Source: an uncultured Mucilaginibacter sp. (GTDB lineage Bacteria > Bacteroidota > Bacteroidia > Sphingobacteriales > Sphingobacteriaceae). Taken from it: a stretch of 5,359 nt of DNA. The stretch's first letter is position 1. Every line of letters starts with the position of its first letter. The position numbers and the translations under genes were made by a program. The DNA lies in contig CAISKH010000045.1 of assembly GCA_903885865.1 (NCBI GenBank), forward strand, positions 1 through 5,359. Direction: 5' to 3'. The notes under the pieces are model-generated. The model had not been told where the DNA came from and did not search any database. It was given only the letters and a program-made list of their open reading frames with translations. Below are positions 1 through 5,359 of this stretch, one piece after another.

Positions 1-761
1 AATACATCACTGCGAAAAGGCTCGCGCTGGTTTATATCTATTATAAAATCGATATTAGAGGTATTGGCATATATTTTATAAATATCTTTAAATTCGGCAA
101 CAAGTTTATTAAAGTCAATATCGCTTATAAGTAACTCGCCCCGCTGCAGACTGTAATAATCATGCATACTCAGGATATAAGTATCCAACTTTTTCAATGA
201 TTTTTCCATCAGGAACAGCATCTCCTTCATTTCGGCAATATCATACATTTCGCGGGCCACATTTATGGCCCCTAAAATACCCGATAACGGCCCGCGTATA
301 TCATGGCTAACACTATAAGCAAATTTATCCAGCTCGCTGTAAGCTTTTTGCAATTCGTCATTCCTTACCGTAAGCATTGAATTTGTAAGGTAAAACTTAT
401 TTGCTTCCTCAATTGCCGAGATTAATTCCACCGGAGCCCAGGGTTTTTTAACGAACCTGAAAATGTTGCCGCGGTTTATGGCATCAATTACCGATTCTAT
501 ATCGGTGTAAGCCGTTAATAATATGCGTACCGGGAGCGGGTGCGTGCTGCGTATTTCTTCAAAAAACTCAACACCCGTTTTAACGGGCATCCGCTGATCG
601 CAAAATATTATCCTGATATCCGGATGCTTATCCAGGTGGTTAAGCGCATCGGGTATATTTACTGCTGTGAATACATGGTAATCAAGTCTTAAGGTAGCTT
701 TAAACCCTGTAAGATTATCTGCTTCGTCATCTATATACAGTATCTTAATTTTCTCTGCCAT
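1..761 (-). CDS. Receiver domain-histidine kinase fusion (partial, C-terminus beyond window)
   Basis: Reads from ATG at 761-759 with no stop to the window edge, giving about 253 residues. Residues 1-120 form a CheY-like receiver: acidic pair D11/D12, phosphoacceptor D55 in FCDQRMP, T83 in LLTAYTD and K105 in FVKKPW. All catalytic positions are present, so it should accept phosphate. A helical linker (about 121-145) leads to a HisKA dimerisation domain with the H-box SHDIRGPL, phosphorylatable H153, then a long helical hairpin to about residue 205. The visible part ends at EPFRSDV, just before the N-box would be expected, so the ATP-binding domain lies outside; this is a window cut, not a truncation. 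No signal peptide or membrane segment is seen, so it is cytoplasmic. It follows the membrane kinase by 91 bp and is its plausible phosphotransfer partner; that partnership is inferred. No Shine-Dalgarno is visible, as usual in Bacteroidota. The start is supported because the receiver's first beta strand (KIKILYIDDE) begins right after it. Confidence 0.93.
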   Translation of the reverse strand, partial: MAEKIKILYIDDEADNLTGFKATLRLDYHVFTAVNIPDALNHLDKHPDIRIIFCDQRMPVKTGVEFFEEIRSTHPLPVRILLTAYTDIESVIDAINRGNIFRFVKKPWAPVELISAIEEANKFYLTNSMLTVRNDELQKAYSELDKFAYSVSHDIRGPLSGILGAINVAREMYDIAEMKEMLFLMEKSLKKLDTYILSMHDYYSLQRGELLISDIDFNKLVAEFKDIYKIYANTSNIDFIIDINQREPFRSDV

Positions 762-770
762 TGTAATTGA

Positions 771-791
771 AGGGGGTGGTTATAGGGGGTG
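771..791 (-). repeat. C-rich direct repeat in the leader of the receiver-kinase gene
   Basis: The octamer CACCCCCT (minus strand) occurs at 791-784 and again at 778-771, a 13-bp period. The second copy ends 9 bp before the ATG at 761, where a ribosome binding site would lie. The leader is otherwise AT-rich. The copies could be a small repeated regulator site or chance low complexity; the sequence does not decide. The same 91-bp gap holds a possible -7 element, TACCTTTA at 835-828, resembling the Bacteroidota consensus TAnnTTTG, but no matching -33 TTTG lies at the right distance, so a separate promoter is not established. Confidence 0.35.
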
Positions 792-852
792 ATAGGTATT
801 TAGGTTTTAAATTAAGGTTAGTTTGCATAAAGGTAATGCGGTTAAACGGTAA

Positions 853-2994
853 CTACGCGATTTTTGTGTCAAAAACAACCGGAATTTTTAAAATAAATTC
901 CGTTCCCTTGTTTAATTCCGAGTTAACCAGTATTTGTCCGTTGTGTTTTTTAATAGTATTATAGGCAATAGACATACCTAAACCGGTTCCTTCGCCAACT
1001 TCCTTTGTGGTAAAAAACGGTTCGAATATTTTTTTCATTGTCTGTTCGCTCATGCCTGTTCCGTTATCTGCTATGGTAATAATTACATTTTCCTCGTCAA
1101 CACCCGTACTTATTTTTATCTCACCTCCTTCTTTATCGCCAAACCGTTTAGTTATAGCATATATGGCGTTTGAGATAATATTTAAAAACACCTGGTTCAG
1201 TTTGCCGGCATAACACTCAACCAGGGGCAGTTCATTATAGTCAGTAATAACTTTTATTCTGTTGTTAAGCAGGTTATTGGCAATAACCATAGTTGATTCG
1301 AGGCCTTCATTTAAATCAGCCCTTTTCAGGTCATCCTCATCCAAACGCGAAAATATTTTAAGGCCCTTTACAATTTCGGCGGTACGCGAGGCGCCTTCAT
1401 GTATCCCTTTTATTAAATGCTTTATCTCAACCACCAGGTAATCAAAATCAACTTCTTCGTTATAATCATCTATCTGTTTTCTCTTAGCCTCGGCAGATGA
1501 GTCGGACTGACTTACGTTTTCAATAACGGTCATGGCATCAAGGATCATTTCGACATCCCTTTTCAACGGATTGATATTGGAAGTTACAAAATTTATAGGG
1601 TTATTGATCTCGTGTGCTATGCCGGCAGTTAGCTGGCCCAGCGAAGCCATTTTTTCTGATTCTACAAGCTGCGATTGGGCCTCTTTCAGATCTTCTAACG
1701 ATTCATTTAACTCGTGTGTGCGCTCTTCAACTTTTTGTTCCAGTATTACATTTTGTTCACGCACTATGCGTTCGTTTTCTTTTAAAGCTTTTACAGTTTC
1801 TTCCTGCGATTTTTCTTTCTCGGCTTTGAAAATGTTTATTTTATCGGCTAGTGCAAATGAAAGGAGGATGACCTCGAGTGCCGAGCCAAATGCGATGCTA
1901 TAGTTAGTGAAAACATTGTAAGGGAAAACATTAACATCCTTCAGTATCCATATAATAATACCTGATATTAATGGTATCCAGGCAATAATAAAAAACTTTG
2001 CCGGTCTGTATCCCTTCCTTGCAATGGTGACAGAAATAGTTAACATATATATAGAAATCAAGCCGGCAAACGCCTGCAATATTTGATAGGAGATATAAAA
2101 TGAACCTGCTAAGGTTAAAGCAATAGCAATAGCATATACGCTATATAAAAAATAAGAAATTTTATCAAGACGCGGTGTAAACTCTTTTGTGTTAAGGAAT
2201 CTTCTCACAAATTCAAGACCCGTGATATTAACAAATGCTGTTAAAAGAAAAAAGGACCGTGTTGCTAAAAAGCTGTTGTTTGGCCATAGATATTGAAAAG
2301 AATACCCCTCTATAGTAGCCTGTACCAACCCCACCACAAGTATATAAAGAACATAATACAGGTAGATGGAATCTTTTACAACAAAGTAAATGAACAGATT
2401 ATAAAAAAACATTACAAGGATAATGCCGAAAAAAATACCGAAAAAAATATTTTTTATAAGATTACTCTCCTGTATGGTATCTTTTTTACCCAAAAAAACA
2501 GGCATTTGCATTTCGTGCGACGATACAATACGCGCATAATATATTGCCTCGGAATCAACCGGAATATTAAGCTGATAGACAAATTTATGATAATTAATAA
2601 GTCGGGATTTAAACGGATACAACTCGCCGCTTTTATTAACTTCATATTTGCCATTTACCAAATAATAAAAATCAATATGCAACAGTAACGATTGGTCAAA
2701 TTCGAGCATTAAAATCGGAACATCGCTTGTGTTTTTTATCCGGATCTTTAACCATAACGGCGCCTTAAGCATCCCAAAATCGGGCACATTGGCCGTGGGT
2801 ATTATAAAGTGTTTATTCTGCTGTATATCCGATAATGTTTTTGAAGATGACGAATCAATATAATATTCTATTTTATTGCCAATGGTTATTGTGCTTTTTT
2901 TACCGTCATACGCTACCTGCGAATAGGCATTCACAATAAAAAAAGCAAACAATAAAACTAATAAAAGAGTCTTTCGCATAATATTGACATTCAT
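853..2994 (-). CDS. 7TMR-DISM membrane sensor histidine kinase
   Basis: A complete 713-residue sensor kinase. An N-terminal signal peptide (hydrophobic core about residues 9-21, possible cleavage near NAYSQ) precedes a periplasmic beta-rich domain (about 27-175) of the 7TMR-DISM extracellular type, whose family often resembles carbohydrate-binding folds. Seven hydrophobic helices follow (about 182-206, 209-229, 246-262, 279-299, 302-324, 333-351, 363-383), matching the 7TMR-DISM membrane module. A charged coiled coil (about 385-450) connects to HisKA with H461 in GIAHEINNP, an intervening helical region with GASRTAEIVKGL (534-545), then HATPase: N-box NIISNA (605-610), G1 DNGTGM (643-648), F-box FEPFFTTK (657-664), G2 GEGTGLGM (667-674). 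All catalytic motifs are intact, so it should autophosphorylate; its ligand is unknown. It carries no receiver, but the next gene begins with one. The ATG at 2994 is used here; the ATG at 2979 (residue 6, MRKTLLLV) would give a more typical signal peptide and is a real alternative. It ends with TAG. Confidence 0.95.
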   Translation of the reverse strand: MNVNIMRKTLLLVLLFAFFIVNAYSQVAYDGKKSTITIGNKIEYYIDSSSSKTLSDIQQNKHFIIPTANVPDFGMLKAPLWLKIRIKNTSDVPILMLEFDQSLLLHIDFYYLVNGKYEVNKSGELYPFKSRLINYHKFVYQLNIPVDSEAIYYARIVSSHEMQMPVFLGKKDTIQESNLIKNIFFGIFFGIILVMFFYNLFIYFVVKDSIYLYYVLYILVVGLVQATIEGYSFQYLWPNNSFLATRSFFLLTAFVNITGLEFVRRFLNTKEFTPRLDKISYFLYSVYAIAIALTLAGSFYISYQILQAFAGLISIYMLTISVTIARKGYRPAKFFIIAWIPLISGIIIWILKDVNVFPYNVFTNYSIAFGSALEVILLSFALADKINIFKAEKEKSQEETVKALKENERIVREQNVILEQKVEERTHELNESLEDLKEAQSQLVESEKMASLGQLTAGIAHEINNPINFVTSNINPLKRDVEMILDAMTVIENVSQSDSSAEAKRKQIDDYNEEVDFDYLVVEIKHLIKGIHEGASRTAEIVKGLKIFSRLDEDDLKRADLNEGLESTMVIANNLLNNRIKVITDYNELPLVECYAGKLNQVFLNIISNAIYAITKRFGDKEGGEIKISTGVDEENVIITIADNGTGMSEQTMKKIFEPFFTTKEVGEGTGLGMSIAYNTIKKHNGQILVNSELNKGTEFILKIPVVFDTKIA

Positions 2995-3039
2995 TCGGTA
3001 GTTTTTTTATCCGGCTTTATTTCGTGCCCGTAATATAAA

Positions 3040-3053
3040 TATAATGCATTATA
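3040..3053. promoter_or_regulatory. Perfect 14-bp palindrome between enzyme and kinase genes
   Basis: TATAATGCATTATA is its own reverse complement across all 14 bases, centred between 3046 and 3047. It begins 3 bp after the stop codon of the nitroreductase frame and lies 46 bp before the kinase ATG at 2994. On the minus strand it overlaps TATATTTA (3043-3036), which resembles the Bacteroidota -7 element TAnnTTTG, though no -33 TTTG is seen upstream. It could be an operator for a dimeric regulator, or a weak AT-only hairpin followed by a U-rich stretch. In such AT-rich spacer DNA a chance palindrome is also possible. Confidence 0.3.
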
Positions 3054-3056
3054 ATT

Positions 3057-4055
3057 TTATTCCTCGTATATAAATGACGATTCAACTGGCCTTCTTAACG
3101 ATGTTATTACCGGTGCATCCGCCTTGCATAGCCTGAATATAAAAACAGGCTGTTCGTGTTTCAATTCAGGGAGAAGCTGGTAAAAATCTTGTTTTAGCTT
3201 TCCAACTTCCGCTGCAAAATCCTTGTCCATTCCCTCGCTATTGCCCTGATCATGCCGGGCTAATAAAAATATTAGTTGTGCTATAGGTTGAAAGGAAACT
3301 CCCAAAAAATTCGATTCCAGCCAAACCCTTTCCACAGCGCGGCCCCCAAGTAAAAAATTTAATTCAGAATATGCCGGCATGGTAATAATACCCAACGCAG
3401 ATGAAACACCTACCGCCCTGTTAACCATTTTGGTAAAAGCATTGCCACCCTTAATCTCTCTTAAAAAATCAATTGCTTTGCCATCTGCAGCAATTTTAAA
3501 CGCTGCAATTTCGGGTTTTGTGGCCCCTAAAGTATTTACATCCAGCCCGTCTTTCTTTTGGTAAATTTCGTCTTGTGTCCATCGTAATTCATGGGTAAAA
3601 GTATCGTAATGTCCCCGCGGATGTAAAATTCTAAGCATTTCTGCGTTTGCAAGTATTTTGCCTAGGCGGGCCATTAACTGTTCATTATCAATAATTTGCA
3701 GCTTTGCGCCGTTGTATAAGCTAATTGATTGCTTTATTTGTTCATAAAAATTATTTGATAAAATTTGCTTTGCGCCGATATTTCTATTGGTTAACCTCAT
3801 CCCTATAGCGGCTTCCAGCTTATTTTCTGATAACGCCCCGTCAGCTTTTTTAAAACTGATTTGCACGGCTAATGCTTTATTTTCGCCTAATGGAAAATAG
3901 TTTATTTTGGTACTAAATCCCAATGCCGAGGATTTAATTGTTACATTTTCAACCACGGCCCCAATAGCGATGTATGAGCCAAGGTTGTTAAAATCGAGCA
4001 GGGAATGAGAGAAGTGAGCATCATGAAATATAAACAACTGCTTATCGGCATACAC
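3057..4055 (-). CDS. Acg-like nitroreductase half, downstream of the amber codon
   Basis: Continues the same frame two codons after the TAG (AAA TTT, then GTG at 4055, the first possible alternative start). It has 332 residues to TAA at 3059-3057. Acg-type nitroreductase features are visible: RLTNRNIG (87-94) resembling the family's RxTNR segment, HELRWTQDEI (155-164) followed by DGLDVNTLGAT (169-179), and the C-terminal block GGRAVERVWLESNFLGVSFQP (237-257), like the RVWLEAxxLGLxxQP signature. These proteins bind FMN and are related to NAD(P)H-dependent nitroreductases; some Acg relatives may bind flavin without reducing substrates. Starting at the GTG would omit the SAPSGGNxQPW segment that helps hold FMN, so an independently translated product is unlikely to be normal. 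Its Cys, Arg and Trp content and codon use match the upstream half. The next gene, the membrane kinase, starts 62 bp downstream in the same direction. Confidence 0.75.
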   Translation of the reverse strand: MYADKQLFIFHDAHFSHSLLDFNNLGSYIAIGAVVENVTIKSSALGFSTKINYFPLGENKALAVQISFKKADGALSENKLEAAIGMRLTNRNIGAKQILSNNFYEQIKQSISLYNGAKLQIIDNEQLMARLGKILANAEMLRILHPRGHYDTFTHELRWTQDEIYQKKDGLDVNTLGATKPEIAAFKIAADGKAIDFLREIKGGNAFTKMVNRAVGVSSALGIITMPAYSELNFLLGGRAVERVWLESNFLGVSFQPIAQLIFLLARHDQGNSEGMDKDFAAEVGKLKQDFYQLLPELKHEQPVFIFRLCKADAPVITSLRRPVESSFIYEE

Positions 4056-4061
4056 AAATTT

Positions 4062-4064
4062 CTA
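4062..4064 (-). other. In-frame amber codon replacing conserved Trp
   Basis: The coding strand reads CAA CCC TAG AAA TTT, so QPW-KF becomes QP-stop-KF. One transition (plus-strand C to T at 4063) converts TGG to TAG. The inferred ancestral sequence CCTGG/CCAGG is a CCWGG methylation-type site with the changed base at its inner cytosine. Confidence 0.8.
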
Positions 4065-5357
4065 GGGTTGTGCGTTTCCACCCGATGGCGCCGAGATCCC
4101 CGCTTTTACAATTTCGGTTATGGTTTCTTTTGCTATGGCAATGCTTTCTTCATTTTTAGCCGCCGTTTTTATAAGCGCCATCATTTTATTTGCCGTTAAT
4201 TCAGCAGGTGCAATATAATCCGGCGGTAAATCATTTGTTTTTTCAACGGCCTTATCTTTCACCAGTTCATCCAGATCTACATAATACCTGCCCGAATCAT
4301 GGTATTGATCAAGCAATATACGCCTGCAAACGTCGGTAGTAAGCGCCCCGCCTAATACTACCGAAGATGCGAGTTGGGGCCAGGTATTGATAGATTGCTC
4401 TACCTCCATCATTGATGCCTTTAATCGTGTTGAAATAGTTTCGGCGCCCACCATTTTAAGTATATAGGGTATCTTATCTTCATTTGACAGATTCTTAATA
4501 TTATCAGGGTCCAAACCATCCGCCAGGCCGTGCAGTATTGGCCTGTTAGGTTCAAGGTCAAACCGTTCTACATCAAGCATCCCCCTGTCATTTGTATCCA
4601 TAACAACAGGTATTCGTAATTCCCGTGCTTTAAAACGGCTCTCTATTTTAATATCCATCCCATCGCAAACTTCAATAAACAGGTCTAAATTTCCATTTCC
4701 TGTAAAAAATTCGTCGATGTTTTGTTTGTTCAATCCGTCATTAAATAGTTTCAGATTAATAAAGGGATCGATCTCCATTATCTCCCTGGCCGCAATTATG
4801 GTTTTGTTTACGCCCATATTATGCAATCCGGTACGCAGCCGGTTAAGGTTACTCAATTCGGCAGTATCAAAATCGGCCAGCCTTATTTCGCCGCATATTC
4901 GTTCCATAGCTATGGTTAATGCAATGGACTGGCCCACCGATAGGCCCACAATACCAATTTTTTTACTTTTTAATAATTGCTGTTCTTCTTTTGTTATTTT
5001 ATATTGATTGCGGTTGGTACGCACTTCAATAAACTCATCTTCATCCAATAAGTGTACAAGGCGCCTGCTCCATGGATAATAAACCCATACGCCATATTCT
5101 GCCATATCACGCCCTTGCAGGTGATCGGCAATAAAGGCAGGATAATCGTCGGCTTTTATTTTTACTGATGGATTTTTACTTTTTACAAGCTCCTGCAATT
5201 GCCCGTAAATTTCATCGCTAACAAATGATACTTTTCCATCTGTTAATAACGAATTAAAGGTTTGCTTACTTGAAAGGGTATTTAATCTCAATAATTGGGG
5301 CTCGTAAACAAGATTATCTTTAGCAGACGGATGAAATTGATTTGTATTTAATGTCAT
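4062..5357 (-). CDS. ThiF/E1-like adenylylation half of the Rv1355c-like protein
   Basis: This 431-residue frame is what would be made if the TAG at 4064-4062 terminates translation. Residues 1-125 are a family-specific N-terminal region (EYGVWVYYPWSRRLVHLL at 87-104). The Rossmann E1-like domain follows: nucleotide loop IGIVGLSVGQ (134-143), LADFDTAELSNLNR (160-173) with the acidic residues and Arg173 expected near ATP, GVNK with K185, and EVCDG (229-233), whose D232 matches the conserved Asp of MoeB/ThiF DCTDN. SSVVLGGALTTD (331-342) resembles the closing helix of E1 domains. No CxxC zinc pairs occur and there is no Cys between 232 and 343, where a thioester Cys would be expected, so adenylylation without sulfur or thioester transfer is suggested. 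Residues 410-431 already belong to the nitroreductase domain, ending in SAPSGGNAQP, part of its FMN-binding start. This overrun shows the stop cuts into a domain rather than separating two genes. Confidence 0.85.
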   Translation of the reverse strand: MTLNTNQFHPSAKDNLVYEPQLLRLNTLSSKQTFNSLLTDGKVSFVSDEIYGQLQELVKSKNPSVKIKADDYPAFIADHLQGRDMAEYGVWVYYPWSRRLVHLLDEDEFIEVRTNRNQYKITKEEQQLLKSKKIGIVGLSVGQSIALTIAMERICGEIRLADFDTAELSNLNRLRTGLHNMGVNKTIIAAREIMEIDPFINLKLFNDGLNKQNIDEFFTGNGNLDLFIEVCDGMDIKIESRFKARELRIPVVMDTNDRGMLDVERFDLEPNRPILHGLADGLDPDNIKNLSNEDKIPYILKMVGAETISTRLKASMMEVEQSINTWPQLASSVVLGGALTTDVCRRILLDQYHDSGRYYVDLDELVKDKAVEKTNDLPPDYIAPAELTANKMMALIKTAAKNEESIAIAKETITEIVKAGISAPSGGNAQP

Positions 5358-5359
5358 TA

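Larger units (their letters stand above)
3057..5357 (-). pseudogene. Rv1355c/MoeY-like ThiF-nitroreductase fusion interrupted by in-frame TAG
   Basis: From ATG 5357 to TAA 3057 the frame is open for 766 codons apart from one TAG at codon 432 (4064-4062). The first half is an E1-like/ThiF adenylylation domain and the second an Acg-like FMN nitroreductase, the architecture of the Rv1355c (MoeY) family; the total length fits a full-length member of that fusion. The residues around the stop read SAPSGGNAQP-stop-KFVYADKQ, and nitroreductases of this type have QPW here, so the stop replaces a Trp codon (TGG to TAG). No other stop or frameshift occurs, so the damage is recent, a sequencing error, or tolerated by readthrough. 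The biochemical function of the family is not firmly known: the MoeY name suggests molybdopterin synthesis, but no other molybdopterin gene is seen here. Only two bases upstream are visible, so a start further upstream cannot be excluded. Confidence 0.8.

Noticed and set aside
767..964. 65-codon plus-strand frame spanning the gap between the two kinases
   Set aside because: It mostly overlaps the antisense of the kinase C-terminus and has no recognisable features.
1532..1903. 123-codon plus-strand frame opposite the kinase coiled coil and H-box
   Set aside because: Its Ser/Phe/Cys-rich composition is the expected shadow of Glu/Lys-rich helical coding on the other strand.
2454..2654. 66-codon minus-strand frame inside the kinase
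   Set aside because: It is a different frame within the periplasmic-domain coding region of an intact gene; no domain or start signal supports it.
2293..2688. 131-codon plus-strand frame opposite the sensor kinase
   Set aside because: It lies wholly antisense to a domain-rich kinase, is dominated by Ile, Lys and Asn from AT-rich sequence, and shows no recognisable domain.
3000..3056. Strong intrinsic terminator after the nitroreductase frame
   Set aside because: The only dyad is AT-only, and the later T-poor, A-rich sequence on the coding strand does not give a GC stem with a T tract.
4055..4064. Two separate genes (ThiF protein, then a nitroreductase starting at GTG 4055)
   Set aside because: The upstream frame already encodes the nitroreductase FMN-binding start SAPSGGNAQP, the two parts share one frame, and the only start for the second would remove essential domain sequence.
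4056..4064. Frameshift between the two halves
   Set aside because: Translating across the junction shows the same frame on both sides; only one stop codon separates them.
4005..4199. 64-codon plus-strand frame across the amber site
   Set aside because: It is antisense to the continuous ThiF-nitroreductase frame, and its composition is that of a shadow frame.

Overview
The window looks like chromosomal DNA of a Bacteroidota bacterium, most likely a Sphingobacteriaceae member such as Mucilaginibacter or Pedobacter. This is inferred from protein style (a 7TMR-DISM sensor kinase, a receiver-kinase with an SHDIRGPL H-box, a ThiF-nitroreductase fusion of the Rv1355c type), AT-leaning codon use and the lack of Shine-Dalgarno sequences before the starts. 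No RNA gene, insertion sequence, CRISPR array or integration site was seen.

All genes lie on the minus strand, so they read from right to left. (1) 5357 to 3057: one continuous reading frame for a fusion of an E1-like/ThiF adenylylation domain and an Acg-like FMN nitroreductase (Rv1355c/MoeY-like). It is interrupted by a single in-frame TAG at 4064-4062, exactly where the nitroreductase motif APSGGNxQPW needs its Trp. (2) 2994 to 853: a full-length membrane sensor histidine kinase with signal peptide, periplasmic sensor domain, seven membrane helices, coiled coil, and HisKA and HATPase domains. (3) 761 to beyond position 1: a receiver domain fused to a histidine kinase, cut by the window edge before its ATPase domain.

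The gaps are short (62 and 91 bp) and all genes are co-directional, so a shared transcript is plausible. The membrane kinase has no receiver of its own and the next gene starts with an intact one, so the two probably form a signalling pair or phosphorelay. Whether they control or sense the ThiF-nitroreductase enzyme is only a guess from adjacency.

The most notable observation is the amber codon. The frame is open on both sides of it with domain-level continuity, one G-to-A transition explains it, and the inferred ancestral sequence is a CCWGG site, a classic 5-methylcytosine deamination context. A recent nonsense mutation or a sequencing error is most likely; readthrough is less likely because the neighbouring kinase uses TAG as its normal stop. 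Two small non-coding signals were also noted: a perfect 14-bp palindrome between the enzyme and kinase genes, and a C-rich direct repeat just before the receiver-kinase start.
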